Assembly: GCF_027568475.1 (NCBI RefSeq) | Contig: NZ_JANKZG010000003.1 | Location: forward strand, 62,001 to 126,000 | Direction of reading: 5' to 3' | DNA from: Acinetobacter sp. HY1485 | Lineage (GTDB): Bacteria; Pseudomonadota; Gammaproteobacteria; Pseudomonadales; Moraxellaceae | Length of the DNA: 64,000 bases | In this document: piece after piece, positions 12,872 through 21,857 of the stretch | How positions within the stretch are numbered: the first letter of the stretch is position 1 | Layout: every line of letters starts with the position of its first letter | Position numbers and translations under genes: made by a program | Notes under the pieces: generated by a model | The model's database searches: none | Told to the model about the DNA's origin: nothing | The model's input: only the letters and a program-made list of their open reading frames with translations

Positions 12872-12921
12872 TTTGACTGTAACAAATCTTAAATAATTGT
12901 TACGCTTATTTTTTAGTCAAA
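12872..12921. promoter_or_regulatory. Nested inverted repeats in the fis upstream region
   Basis: In the 454-base gap before fis (12601-13054), TTTGACT (12872-12878) pairs with AGTCAAA (12915-12921), and directly inside it GTAACAA (12879-12885) pairs with TTGTTAC (12897-12903). The right side has an 11-base bulge. TTGACT inside the left arm could also serve as a -35. It may be an operator or a hairpin. The rest of the gap is very AT-rich with no gene. Confidence 0.4.
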
Positions 12922-13054
12922 TTGAGATGATTGTGGCAAGCTATGATTACTTTTATTAATACCTTGTTCTTATAGTAATGAGCGTATTTTTTTAACTTTT
13001 ATAACATAACCTTTTCCACCCGATTAGGTTTAGATTAATTTCGGATTAAAACGC

Positions 13055-13324
13055 ATGAATAGCAAATCTCCTATTTTTACTGCTCAATCTGATGTAGCGC
13101 TTCGTATCCACGTAGATCGCGCTGTTCGTCACTACTTTGCGTCGCTTCAAGGCGAGCAACCATCTCAAGTATATGACATGGTGCTAGCAGAAATGGAGAA
13201 ACCTCTTCTATCTGTTGTTTTAGAATATACACGCGGCAACCAAACACGCGCTGCTGAAATTCTAGGACTCAACCGTGGTACTTTACGTAAAAAGTTAAAA
13301 GCTCACGGTTTAATGAGCGAATAA
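13055..13324 (+). CDS. fis: Fis family nucleoid-associated DNA-binding protein
   Basis: Fis is a small homodimeric DNA-bending protein that shapes the nucleoid and modulates rRNA and growth-phase genes. The 89-residue product fits Fis length (98 in E. coli). The C-terminal helix-turn-helix is clear: EYTRGNQTRAAEILGLNRGT, followed by LRKKLKAHGL. It lies in a long AT-rich upstream region with nested dyads, is followed by a strong terminator, and sits directly before purH. It is not preceded by dusB. Confidence 0.92.
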   Translation: MNSKSPIFTAQSDVALRIHVDRAVRHYFASLQGEQPSQVYDMVLAEMEKPLLSVVLEYTRGNQTRAAEILGLNRGTLRKKLKAHGLMSE

Positions 13325-13331
13325 ATGCTAA

Positions 13332-13361
13332 AATGCCCATGTCTTCATGGGCATTTTTTTT
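13332..13361 (+). terminator. Intrinsic terminator after fis
   Basis: Ten-base-pair stem AATGCCCATG/CATGGGCATT (13332-13341, 13346-13355) with a TCTT loop and a run of T. It separates fis from purH. Confidence 0.9.
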
Positions 13362-13394
13362 GCCCTTTGTTTTCCCAACTAAAAGACCAAACTT

Positions 13395-14963
13395 ATGACT
13401 ATTAAACGCGCTTTAATCTCAGTTTCGGATAAAACAGGTATCGTTGAATTTGCACAGGAACTTGCGAATTTGGGAGTAGAACTTTTATCCACGGGTGGAA
13501 CTTACAAATTATTAAAAGAAAATCAGGTTTCTGTTGTAGAAGTTTCTGAACATACGGGTTTTCCCGAAATGATGGACGGACGTGTAAAAACGTTACATCC
13601 CAAAATCCATGGTGGTATCTTAGCTCGTCGTGGTATAGACGAAGCTGTTATGCAAGAACATAATATTGCTCCAATCGACCTTGTTGTTGTCAATCTCTAT
13701 CCATTTGCACAAACTGTCGCAAAACCAAATTGCTCATTAGATGATGCGATTGAAAATATCGACATTGGTGGACCAACAATGGTACGTGCAGCAGCAAAAA
13801 ATCACGCCTCTGTGGGTATTGTGGTGAATGCATCTGATTACAACTTAATCATTGATGAATTAAAAACAAATCAGACTTTATGTCATGCAACACGTTTTGA
13901 TTTAGCTGTAAAAGCATTTGAACATACAGCTCAGTACGATGGCATGATTGCGTCTTACTTAGGTTCGCGCTTACAAGACAACCAAGTAGAACGCTTCCCT
14001 CGTACATTTAATACACAACTCAATAAAGTACAAGATTTACGCTACGGCGAAAATCCACATCAAGCAGCTGCTTTTTATGTAGAAGCCAATGCCACAGAAG
14101 CCTCTATTGCCACATCTAAGCAATTACAAGGCAAAGAACTTTCTTATAATAATATTGCCGATACAGACGCTGCGCTTGAATGTGTAAAAACATTTGCGAA
14201 ACCTGCTTGCGTGATTGTTAAACATGCAAATCCTTGTGGTGTTGCTGTGTCTTTAGATGGCATTAAAACAGCATACGACCTTGCTTATGCAACTGACCCA
14301 GAATCTGCATTTGGTGGCATTATTGCATTTAACCGCGAGTTAGATGTAGATACGGCAAAAGCGATTGTTGAACGTCAATTTGTTGAAGTGATTATTGCCC
14401 CAAGCCTTGCAGAAGGTGTGTTAGACGTTACAAGTGCTAAAAAGAATGTCCGTGTTTTAACATGCGGTACACTACCTGCTTTAGATGCACGCCAACCACA
14501 GCTAGACTACAAACGTGTAAACGGTGGTTTGCTTGTTCAAGATCAAGACTTAGGCATGATTAAAGCCCAAGATTTAAAAGTTGTGACCAAACGTGCACCA
14601 ACTGAGCAAGAAATTGATGACTTAATTTTTGCATGGAAAGTTGCAAAATATGTGAAGTCAAACGCAATTGTATATGCAAAAAACCGTCAAACTATTGGTG
14701 TTGGTGCAGGACAAATGAGCCGTGTTAACTCAGCACGTATTGCCGCAATTAAAGCAGAACATGCAGGGCTTATGGTGGAAGGTGCTGTTATGGCCTCAGA
14801 TGCATTCTTTCCATTCCGTGATGGAATTGATAATGCTGCAAAAGCAGGTATTAAATGCATCATCCAACCTGGTGGCTCAATGCGTGACCAAGAAGTAATT
14901 GATGCAGCTGATGAAGCAGGCATTGCGATGGTCTTTACAGGTATGCGTCATTTCCGTCACTAA
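13395..14963 (+). CDS. purH: Bifunctional AICAR transformylase/IMP cyclohydrolase
   Basis: PurH carries out the last two steps of IMP synthesis: formylation of AICAR with 10-formyl-THF and ring closure. The 522-residue product has the usual two domains. The N-terminal MGS-like cyclohydrolase domain has LLSTGGTYK and [13 protein letters not shown]. The transformylase domain, from about residue 200, has RYGENPHQ and the catalytic KHANPCG. It is followed 12 bases later by purD, giving the conserved purH-purD pair. Confidence 0.97.
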   Translation: MTIKRALISVSDKTGIVEFAQELANLGVELLSTGGTYKLLKENQVSVVEVSEHTGFPEMMDGRVKTLHPKIHGGILARRGIDEAVMQEHNIAPIDLVVVNLYPFAQTVAKPNCSLDDAIENIDIGGPTMVRAAAKNHASVGIVVNASDYNLIIDELKTNQTLCHATRFDLAVKAFEHTAQYDGMIASYLGSRLQDNQVERFPRTFNTQLNKVQDLRYGENPHQAAAFYVEANATEASIATSKQLQGKELSYNNIADTDAALECVKTFAKPACVIVKHANPCGVAVSLDGIKTAYDLAYATDPESAFGGIIAFNRELDVDTAKAIVERQFVEVIIAPSLAEGVLDVTSAKKNVRVLTCGTLPALDARQPQLDYKRVNGGLLVQDQDLGMIKAQDLKVVTKRAPTEQEIDDLIFAWKVAKYVKSNAIVYAKNRQTIGVGAGQMSRVNSARIAAIKAEHAGLMVEGAVMASDAFFPFRDGIDNAAKAGIKCIIQPGGSMRDQEVIDAADEAGIAMVFTGMRHFRH

Positions 14964-14975
14964 TTGGAGTCTTAC

Positions 14976-16259
14976 ATGAATATTCTTGTTTTAGGTAATG
15001 GTGGACGTGAACACGCACTTGCTTGGAAAATTGCGCAAGACCAAGCAGTAAATACGGTCTTTGTTGCACCAGGCAATGCAGGCACAGCTACAGAACACAA
15101 ATGTAAGAATGTACAACTTGATATTTTAGACAATACAGCCATTATTGCGTTTGCTCGAAAAAACCAAGTTGACTTAATTGTTGTAGGCCCAGAAGCACCA
15201 TTGGTAAATGGCGTTGTAGATGCTGTACGCCAAGCTGACATTAAAATTTGGGGTCCAACTCAATACGCTGCACAGTTAGAAGGCTCTAAAGCATTTGCTA
15301 AAGACTTTTTAAAACGTCATGATATTCCAACTGCATTTTATGATGTTTTTACAGAAATTGAACCTGCAAAAGCATATGTAGAACAGCATGGCGCGCCAAT
15401 TGTAATCAAAGCAGATGGTTTAGCTGCAGGTAAAGGCGTCATTGTCGCAATGACCCAAGAAGAAGCTTTTGCTGCCATTGAAGATATGCTTTCAAGCAAT
15501 AAATTTGGTGATGCAGGCAGCCGTGTTGTCATTGAGCAATTTTTAGCAGGTGAAGAAGCCAGCTTTATTTGCATGATTGACGGACAAAACATCTTACCAA
15601 TGGCAACGTCACAAGATCACAAACGTATTTTTGAAGGTGATCAAGGGCCAAATACAGGAGGTATGGGTGCTTACTCACCTGCACCTGTGGTGACGGCTGA
15701 TATTTTCGAACGTGTCATGAATGAAATTATGCGTCCAACTGTTGAAGGTATGGCAAAAGATGGACATACCTATACAGGCTTTTTGTACGCAGGTTTAATG
15801 ATTGATGACGCAGGTCAACCCCGTGTAATCGAATTTAACTGCCGTTTTGGTGACCCTGAAACACAGCCGATTATGATGCGTTTACAGTCCTCACTCGTCG
15901 AACTCATTGAATCAGGTTTACAAGGTCAACTCCCTGCAACTGCACAATGGGATCAACGTAAGTCCATTGGTATTGTATTGGCTGCCGAAGGTTATCCAGA
16001 AACCGTGCGTAAAGGCGATGTCATTTCAGGTTTAGGACAATCGCCTGAAGATACAAAAATCTTTCATGCAGGTACAAGTACCAATGCCGATGGTCATATT
16101 GTTACATCAGGCGGTCGTGTATTGTGTGTTACTGCACTAGGTGATAGCGTACTTGAGGCACAAATCAATGCCTTAGAAGTATGTGGACAAGTGACATTTA
16201 CAGGCATGCAGTATCGTACAGATATTGGTTACCGTGCAATTTCTCGCGAACAATCTTAA
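14976..16259 (+). CDS. purD: Phosphoribosylamine-glycine ligase (GAR synthetase)
   Basis: PurD joins glycine to phosphoribosylamine using ATP, step two of purine synthesis. The start is placed at 14976 (MNILVLGNGGREHALAWKI) because TTGGAG lies 6 bases upstream and the sequence is the family N-terminus; an in-frame TTG at 14964 is less likely. The product is 427 residues. ATP-grasp motifs include APIVIKADGLAAGKGVIVA, GPNTGGMGAYSPAPV and IEFNCRFGDPETQ. It ends in an unusually long hairpin. It is cotranscribed with purH. Confidence 0.97.
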   Translation: MNILVLGNGGREHALAWKIAQDQAVNTVFVAPGNAGTATEHKCKNVQLDILDNTAIIAFARKNQVDLIVVGPEAPLVNGVVDAVRQADIKIWGPTQYAAQLEGSKAFAKDFLKRHDIPTAFYDVFTEIEPAKAYVEQHGAPIVIKADGLAAGKGVIVAMTQEEAFAAIEDMLSSNKFGDAGSRVVIEQFLAGEEASFICMIDGQNILPMATSQDHKRIFEGDQGPNTGGMGAYSPAPVVTADIFERVMNEIMRPTVEGMAKDGHTYTGFLYAGLMIDDAGQPRVIEFNCRFGDPETQPIMMRLQSSLVELIESGLQGQLPATAQWDQRKSIGIVLAAEGYPETVRKGDVISGLGQSPEDTKIFHAGTSTNADGHIVTSGGRVLCVTALGDSVLEAQINALEVCGQVTFTGMQYRTDIGYRAISREQS

Positions 16260-16263
16260 AAAA

Positions 16264-16299
16264 ATGGTGCGATACATTTATTATAATGTATCGCACCAT
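16264..16299 (+). terminator. Fifteen-base-pair hairpin after purD
   Basis: ATGGTGCGATACATT (16264-16278) and AATGTATCGCACCAT (16285-16299) form a perfect 15-bp stem with a TATTAT loop. No T-run follows directly; GCTTAATTTTT comes after. It may terminate purHD or protect the mRNA 3' end. It opens the 307-base gap to metQ (16260-16566). Confidence 0.65.
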
Positions 16300-16354
16300 G
16301 CTTAATTTTTAAGCTTAGTGAAAAAAATTCATATAGACTTTGAATTTTATTGTT

Positions 16355-16382
16355 TTGACTTATAACTCTGAAACTTTATACT
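16355..16382 (+). promoter_or_regulatory. Putative sigma-70 promoter of metQNI
   Basis: TTGACT (16355-16360), a 16-base spacer, then TATACT (16377-16382); five of six bases match in each hexamer. It would give a leader of about 180 bases before metQ. No SAM riboswitch core was recognised in that leader. Confidence 0.55.
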
Positions 16383-16566
16383 GCCTTTTCTAAAGCAAAC
16401 TATGTGTTGTTGTATTAGCGACAATAAAACTGCTTTTCTATTGTGCTAACACTAGCACTCAATGCTTTGAAATACTGCCTTTATATTGGCTGAGATTATT
16501 CCAAAGTTATTGATAATTCGCTCCCATTAATTCATAAATTAAAACTGGTTTAGGATTATAAATCTC

Positions 16567-17424
16567 ATGAAAAAAGTATTAAGCGTTGTCTTAGGTGCAA
16601 GTGTTTTATTTGCAGCAGGCTGTGGTAACCACTCAGAACAAGAAAATAAAGAAAATCTGCAAAAAGTCGTATTAGCTTCTGATGGTTCAGATACAGATGT
16701 ATGGCGCTATATTGCAACGTTGCCAGAAACCAAAGCAGCGGGCATTAAACTTGAAGTTAAGAACTTTACAGATTACGTTGCTATGAATAAAGCAACAGCT
16801 AATAAAGAAATTGATGTAAACGCATTTCAATCTTATAACTATTTAGTGGCTTATAACGCAGAAAATAAAGAAAAAGTTGTCCCGCTTGCAACCACTTATA
16901 TTGAACCAATGGGCATTTACTCAAGTAAATATAAAAAAGTAGATCAATTACCAAACAATGCAACGATTGTTATTCCAAATGATGCAGCAAATGAATCACG
17001 GGCATTGGCTTTATTACAAAGTGCAGGTTTAATTCAACTTAAACAAAACTTTGATCCAATTAAAGCAACTACAAACGATGTCACGGCAAATCCAAAACAT
17101 TTACAGCTTAAGCCAATTCAAATGGCAACTGCTGTACGTGTTAAAAATGATGTAGATGCCATTGTATTAGGTAATACACTTGCAATGGAAGGTGGCTTAA
17201 ACGTTCTTAAAGATGCGATTTACTATGAACCTGTAAATCAATCAACTAAACTTTACGTCAACTTACTCGCGACTGCCGAATCCCGTAAAGATGATGCTGT
17301 ACTGCAAAAACTTGCACCCATTTACCACAGTGAAGCAGTGAAAAAATATGTTGACGAACACTTTGGTGGCACTAAAGTTGACGTAAACAAACCTATTTCT
17401 TATCTTACTGAAGATAGTAAATAA
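16567..17424 (+). CDS. metQ: Methionine ABC transporter substrate-binding lipoprotein
   Basis: MetQ (NlpA family) is a lipoprotein that binds methionine for the MetNI importer. The product is 285 residues, with a lipobox ending AAGC (Cys near residue 19). The mature protein is typical of the family: ASDGSDTDVWRYI, VNAFQSYNYLVAYN, and TTYIEPMGIYSSKYK. The gene comes first, ahead of metN and metI, and is followed by a hairpin terminator inside the operon. That arrangement would keep binding-protein mRNA above transporter mRNA. Specificity for methionine rests on the NIL-domain MetN beside it. Confidence 0.9.
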   Translation: MKKVLSVVLGASVLFAAGCGNHSEQENKENLQKVVLASDGSDTDVWRYIATLPETKAAGIKLEVKNFTDYVAMNKATANKEIDVNAFQSYNYLVAYNAENKEKVVPLATTYIEPMGIYSSKYKKVDQLPNNATIVIPNDAANESRALALLQSAGLIQLKQNFDPIKATTNDVTANPKHLQLKPIQMATAVRVKNDVDAIVLGNTLAMEGGLNVLKDAIYYEPVNQSTKLYVNLLATAESRKDDAVLQKLAPIYHSEAVKKYVDEHFGGTKVDVNKPISYLTEDSK

Positions 17425-17443
17425 ACCGATCTCCCACTCATAG

Positions 17444-17478
17444 CAGGTAAAGTTTATACTTTACCTGTTTTTATTTTT
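17444..17478 (+). terminator. Intra-operon attenuating terminator between metQ and metN
   Basis: Ten-base-pair stem CAGGTAAAGT/ACTTTACCTG (17444-17453, 17458-17467), TTAT loop, then TTTTTATTTTT. It is a strong intrinsic terminator placed 20 bases before the metN ATG. Confidence 0.8.
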
Positions 17479-17497
17479 AGCATAGTTTTTTGACCAC

Positions 17498-18529
17498 ATG
17501 ATTCAATTTAAAAACATTTCAAAACACTATCAGCTTAAAGGTCAGACCTTACAGGCTTTGGATAACATTAACCTTACCATTCCTGAAGGTAGTATTTTTG
17601 GTCTTATTGGCTATAGTGGTGCAGGTAAAAGTACCCTTATTCGTTTGATTAATTTACTTGAACGTCCAACACGCGGGCAAATCATTATTAATCAAAAAGA
17701 CTTTACTGCATTGGATGCACGTTCATTGCGTCAAGAACGTGCAAATATTGGTATGATCTTTCAGCACTTTAATTTGCTTCAAACCAAAACAGTTGCACAA
17801 AATATTGAAATTCCAATGCAACTTTTAGGTGTAAGTAAAGAAAAACGTGAACAACGATTAGAAGAACTACTCGATTTTATCGATCTTAAACACAAAAAAA
17901 ATGCTTACCCCGATGAGCTCTCAGGTGGTCAAAAACAACGTGTGGGAATTGCGCGCGCACTTGCCAATCATCCAAAAATTTTATTATGCGATGAAGCAAC
18001 CTCTGCGTTAGACCCTCAAACCACCAAATCTGTTTTAGAACTGCTTAAAAAAATTAATAAAGAGCAAAATATTACGATTGTGATGGTGACACATGAAATG
18101 GATGTGATCGAATCTGTGTGTGATCACGTGGCAGTGATGGAAGCAGGACAAGTCATTGAACAAGGCTCAACTGTTGATATTTTTAGCCATCCACAACATC
18201 CAACCACACAAAATTTTATTCAAACGGTTTTACAGCATCATCTGCCTGTTAATATTTTGAATCAACTTGAACATCAAAATCATCATAGTATTTACCGCTT
18301 ACAATTTTTAGGTAAATCTGCTCAGCAAACTGTTATTCAAACACTGATTAAACAATACGATGTAAGTCTTAATATTTTGTTCGCCAACATGACAGAAATT
18401 GATGGCACTGTTATTGGGCAAATGTTTATTCAGCTATTAGGCGAAGAAAACACAATTAAACATGCCATTGTTTACTTAGAAGAACAAGGTGTATCTGTTG
18501 CACAGGCTGCTGTAGGAGAACAGGCATGA
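17498..18529 (+). CDS. metN: Methionine ABC transporter ATP-binding protein
   Basis: MetN energises methionine import at the inner membrane. The 343-residue protein has Walker A GYSGAGKST near residue 38, the ABC signature LSGGQKQR, Walker B ILLCDEATSALDP and the switch histidine region MVTHEM. The last ~90 residues match the NIL ligand-binding domain that allows methionine feedback on MetN. The stop overlaps the metI start by four bases (ATGA). An internal terminator lies just upstream. Confidence 0.95.
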   Translation: MIQFKNISKHYQLKGQTLQALDNINLTIPEGSIFGLIGYSGAGKSTLIRLINLLERPTRGQIIINQKDFTALDARSLRQERANIGMIFQHFNLLQTKTVAQNIEIPMQLLGVSKEKREQRLEELLDFIDLKHKKNAYPDELSGGQKQRVGIARALANHPKILLCDEATSALDPQTTKSVLELLKKINKEQNITIVMVTHEMDVIESVCDHVAVMEAGQVIEQGSTVDIFSHPQHPTTQNFIQTVLQHHLPVNILNQLEHQNHHSIYRLQFLGKSAQQTVIQTLIKQYDVSLNILFANMTEIDGTVIGQMFIQLLGEENTIKHAIVYLEEQGVSVAQAAVGEQA

Positions 18530-19221
18530 AAGATATGTTCATTGAATGGCTCACACGTGTAACTCAACCCTTTTGGACAAGTTTAGTCAGTGTAGATGAC
18601 TTTGTAACTGCGCTACAGCAAACTATTTATATGGTCGTCGTGGCATTTATTTTTGGGGCAGTTTGGGGCTTCTTACAGGCAATTACGCTATTAGTTACAC
18701 GCCCTAATGGGATATTACCCAATAAAGCCGTGTATCACTTTTTAAACCCAATTGTAAATGCGTTACGCTCTTTACCTTTTGTTATTTTAATGATTGCCAT
18801 GATTCCTGTAACACGTATGCTCACAGGAAAAACCATTGGTACAGCGGCGGCTATTGTGCCTTTGGTGGCTTATATTGGTCCTTATATGGGTCGTCTCATT
18901 GAAACTGCGTTATTAGAAGTCAATGAAGGAATTATTGAGTCTGCTCAAGCAATGGGTGCATCACCTTTACAAATTATTTTTAAATTTATATTACCAGAAG
19001 CACGCAGTACACTCATTTTGAATATGACAACTGCAATGATTAGCTTGATAGGCGCAACAGCGATGGCAGGCGTTGTTGGTGGTGGCGGTATTGGTGACTT
19101 AGCTTATGCTTATGGCTATCAACGTTTTGATAGTTTTATTATGATTTTAACCGTGATTATACTTTTGATTATGGTACAGATTGTACAAAGTCTAGGTACT
19201 TGGCTTGCAAAAATGAGGTAA
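18526..19221 (+). CDS. metI: Methionine ABC transporter permease
   Basis: MetI is the membrane channel of the MetNIQ importer. The 231-residue product has about five transmembrane segments. It carries the EAA loop that docks the ATPase (ESAQAMGASPLQIIFKFILP) and the glycine-rich AGVVGGGGIGDLAYAYGYQR common to MetI. It is translationally coupled to metN by ATGA overlap and is the last gene of metQNI. A bidirectional terminator separates it from carO. Confidence 0.94.
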   Translation: MKDMFIEWLTRVTQPFWTSLVSVDDFVTALQQTIYMVVVAFIFGAVWGFLQAITLLVTRPNGILPNKAVYHFLNPIVNALRSLPFVILMIAMIPVTRMLTGKTIGTAAAIVPLVAYIGPYMGRLIETALLEVNEGIIESAQAMGASPLQIIFKFILPEARSTLILNMTTAMISLIGATAMAGVVGGGGIGDLAYAYGYQRFDSFIMILTVIILLIMVQIVQSLGTWLAKMR

Positions 19222-19254
19222 AAAAAATGGCATCTTTACGATGCCATTTTTAAT
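19221..19254. terminator. Bidirectional terminator between metI and carO
   Basis: Stem AAATGGCATC/GATGCCATTT (around 19225-19234 and 19240-19249) with a TTTAC loop, A-run to the left and T-run to the right. It serves both convergent genes. Confidence 0.85.
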
Positions 19255-19260
19255 TTAGAA

Positions 19261-19998
19261 TTAGAAGTAGTAGTTAATACCTAACTTCGCACTTGGTAAC
19301 CATTTGTATTTATCTTGATTACGAATATTGTTCTCTTCACGTGCTACGGCTGTATCTAATGATTGACCATTACCATTAGTAGCTGTCCCTGTACTGTTTA
19401 AACTTACCGTTGGATTTCCAATATAGTAAGCACCTACTTCACCAAACATACCAAAATGCTCACCAAATCGTGGTGATAAACCTAAACCTAAATAGGGTGC
19501 AATATCATTTTTATATTTTAGCTTGCCTTTTAAACGCACATCTGAATCTGCATTAAAATCAGTATTGTTGACACTAAAATTACGACCTTTACTTACATTA
19601 CGGGTAATATCATAATCATTATCTAAATATGCTGCCCCTGCCGCTACATAAAAGGATTTTGCAAATGCATTATTACTTGCTCCCCACGGACGCATTTCTG
19701 CATTTAAGTAGACATTGTTATTATTCATGTCTAGATCGTATTTAGAGCCATTTACCTTTAAGCTATCAGACCAAGAAACATCACCACCGTTATAACCCAA
19801 TGTTACACCAACATAAGGATTAACAGCCCATGATAAAGCTCCCCCGTAACCTGTTGTACCGCCCTCTACACGAATTGAAGTTGGAATATATTGAGATGCT
19901 GTAGAATTAGCGCCAGTTACGACTTGCTCATCAGCCATTGCTGTGCCCGCAACTGTTGCTAATGTAGAAGCAACTAATAATAAACGTAATTTTTTCAT
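19261..19998 (-). CDS. carO: CarO-type outer-membrane porin
   Basis: The 245-residue beta-barrel protein has a signal peptide ending AMA and a C-terminal phenylalanine, as expected of an outer-membrane protein. From memory it closely resembles Acinetobacter CarO: GTTGYGGALSWAVNPYVGVT, LGYNGGDVSW, KYDLDMNNNNVYLNAE, RPWGAS, YKNDIAPYLGLG and FGEVGAYYIGNP. CarO is described as a channel for ornithine and basic amino acids, and its loss is linked to carbapenem resistance in A. baumannii. AAGGAG lies 7 bases before the ATG, a very strong site fitting an abundant protein. It diverges from dapD across 237 bases. It is one of the best genus markers here. Confidence 0.88.
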   Translation of the reverse strand: MKKLRLLLVASTLATVAGTAMADEQVVTGANSTASQYIPTSIRVEGGTTGYGGALSWAVNPYVGVTLGYNGGDVSWSDSLKVNGSKYDLDMNNNNVYLNAEMRPWGASNNAFAKSFYVAAGAAYLDNDYDITRNVSKGRNFSVNNTDFNADSDVRLKGKLKYKNDIAPYLGLGLSPRFGEHFGMFGEVGAYYIGNPTVSLNSTGTATNGNGQSLDTAVAREENNIRNQDKYKWLPSAKLGINYYF

Positions 19999-20235
19999 TC
20001 ATATTCTCCTTACAGCGAACCTGTCTTTTTACTTATAGCTGATGGTTATTTAAGCTTAATCATAAACCGACTTTGTCCAATATTTATACTATTTTTATAC
20101 GTTTTATGTTATTTTTTGATAAAAGTAATTTAAGTATAGCCTTTCGCTTTGTTTTCTTATATTTTTACCTATCCCTCACGTTTCTTTTTTCGTGTAGAAT
20201 CTTATTTAAATTTTGACCAGTTTTAGGAAAGGATG

Positions 20236-21057
20236 ATGTCTGAACTTTCAACAATTATCGAACAAGCTTTTGAAGACCGCGCTAATTTTACTGCTGCAAC
20301 ATGTTCAGCAGAAATTCGCAATGCTGTTGAAGAAGCACTTAAGGGTTTAGACAACGGTACTTTACGTGTAGCAGAAAAGATTGATGGTAAATGGACTGTA
20401 CATCAATGGCTTAAAAAAGCTGTTTTACTTTCTTTTAAACTCAATGACAATGCACCTGTATCAGCAGGCGACTTGAATTTCTACGATAAAGTAGACACTA
20501 AATATTCAGGCTGGACAGAAGAACAATTTAAAGCTGCTGGCGTACGTGTTGTACCACCTGCTGTGGCGCGTCGTGGTAGCTACCAAGCAAAAAATGTAGT
20601 GCTTATGCCATCTTACGTTAACATTGGTGCTTACGTAGATGAAAACACCATGGTAGATACATGGGCAACTGTTGGATCATGTGCGCAAATTGGTAAAAAT
20701 GTACATTTATCTGGCGGTGTAGGCATTGGCGGTGTTTTAGAGCCATTACAAGCAGGTCCAACTATTATCGAAGACAACTGCTTTATCGGTGCACGTTCTG
20801 AAATTGTAGAAGGTGTTATTGTAGAAGAAGGTGCCGTTATTTCGATGGGCGTCTATATTGGTCAATCTACTCGTATTTATGACCGCGCTACAGGTGAAAT
20901 TCACTACGGTCGCGTACCTGCAGGTTCGGTGGTTGTACCGGGTAGCTTGCCATCTAAAGATGGTAAATATAGCCTATATGCAGCTATCATTGTGAAAAAA
21001 GTAGATGCACAAACACGTGCAAAAACAAGTCTAAACGACCTTTTACGCGAAGACTAA
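20236..21057 (+). CDS. dapD: Tetrahydrodipicolinate N-succinyltransferase
   Basis: DapD adds succinyl-CoA to tetrahydrodipicolinate in the succinylase route to diaminopimelate and lysine. The 273-residue product has an N-terminal helical domain and a left-handed beta-helix of hexapeptide repeats ([55 protein letters not shown]). Two adjacent ATGs exist at 20233 and 20236; the second is chosen as better spaced from AGGA and giving [14 protein letters not shown] terminator follows. No other dap gene is nearby. Confidence 0.96.
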   Translation: MSELSTIIEQAFEDRANFTAATCSAEIRNAVEEALKGLDNGTLRVAEKIDGKWTVHQWLKKAVLLSFKLNDNAPVSAGDLNFYDKVDTKYSGWTEEQFKAAGVRVVPPAVARRGSYQAKNVVLMPSYVNIGAYVDENTMVDTWATVGSCAQIGKNVHLSGGVGIGGVLEPLQAGPTIIEDNCFIGARSEIVEGVIVEEGAVISMGVYIGQSTRIYDRATGEIHYGRVPAGSVVVPGSLPSKDGKYSLYAAIIVKKVDAQTRAKTSLNDLLRED

Positions 21058-21072
21058 TTTAATTTTTTTGAG

Positions 21073-21110
21073 TCTCTACGGTCATACGATCGTAGAGATT
21101 TTGTTTTTTT
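21073..21110 (+). terminator. Intrinsic terminator after dapD
   Basis: TCTCTACG (21073-21080) pairs with CGTAGAGA (21091-21098), followed by TTTTGTTTTTTT. The T-tract ends about 19 bases before the queE ATG. Confidence 0.8.
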
Positions 21111-21128
21111 GATATGGTTAATTTTGCT

Positions 21129-21842
21129 ATGAACTCTCCCCTTCGCTCAACATCAATTCCTGTAACAGACCCATCTGCAGGTTTACGCATTACAGAAATT
21201 TTTTACTCTTTGCAAGGTGAAGCCAATACGGCAGGATTACCCACTGTTTTTATTAGACTAACAGGTTGCCCATTACGTTGTACATACTGTGATACCACGT
21301 ATTCATTTGAAGGTGGCGAACGTTGGTCGTTAGAAAAAATTATTGAAACAGCGAAAAGTTATAACACCCCGTATATTTGTATTACAGGTGGTGAACCACT
21401 TGCACAGCCCAACTGTATCAGTCTCATTGATCAACTGTGTGCTTTAGGTTTTGAAGTTTCACTTGAAACAAGTGGCGCACTTGATGTGTCTAAAGTAGAT
21501 ATTCGTGTATCTAAAGTATTAGATTTAAAGACACCAACATCAGGAGAAGATCATCGTAACCTGATGAGTAATCTTGATTACTTAACCCCTAAAGACCAAA
21601 TCAAGTTTGTTATTTGTAACCGTGAAGACTATGAATGGTCAAAACAACAAGTTACACAATATCAACTTAATCAAAAAGTCGATACCGTTTGGTTCTCACC
21701 TGCTTTTGCAGTTGAAAAAGGCAATGCCAAATTACCTGCTTTTGCACGTGACCTTGCTCAGTGGATTTTAGAAGATCACTTAACTGTTCGTTTTCAATTA
21801 CAGTTACATAAACTGTTATGGCAAGATGAAACAGGTCGTTAA
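21129..21842 (+). CDS. queE: 7-carboxy-7-deazaguanine synthase
   Basis: QueE is a radical-SAM enzyme that contracts the pterin ring of carboxytetrahydropterin to 7-carboxy-7-deazaguanine on the way to queuosine. The iron-sulfur cluster motif appears as CPLRCTYC (Cx3Cx2C), preceded by EIFYSLQGEANTAGLPTVFI and followed by ITGGEPLAQP. The start at 21129 (MNSPLRSTSIPVTD) is preferred over an in-frame ATG at 21114; neither has a good ribosome site. It is followed 15 bases later by queC. queD and queF are not in the window. Confidence 0.93.
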   Translation: MNSPLRSTSIPVTDPSAGLRITEIFYSLQGEANTAGLPTVFIRLTGCPLRCTYCDTTYSFEGGERWSLEKIIETAKSYNTPYICITGGEPLAQPNCISLIDQLCALGFEVSLETSGALDVSKVDIRVSKVLDLKTPTSGEDHRNLMSNLDYLTPKDQIKFVICNREDYEWSKQQVTQYQLNQKVDTVWFSPAFAVEKGNAKLPAFARDLAQWILEDHLTVRFQLQLHKLLWQDETGR

Positions 21843-21857
21843 TTTTTGGAGATGAAT

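Noticed and set aside
16383..16566. Possible SAM riboswitch before metQ
   Set aside because: No aptamer core, kink-turn or expected pairing was recognised; only an AT-rich leader.
21061..21128. Possible preQ1 riboswitch before queE
   Set aside because: The hairpin lacks the conserved C-rich loop and A-rich tail of preQ1 aptamers, and reads as a normal terminator of dapD.
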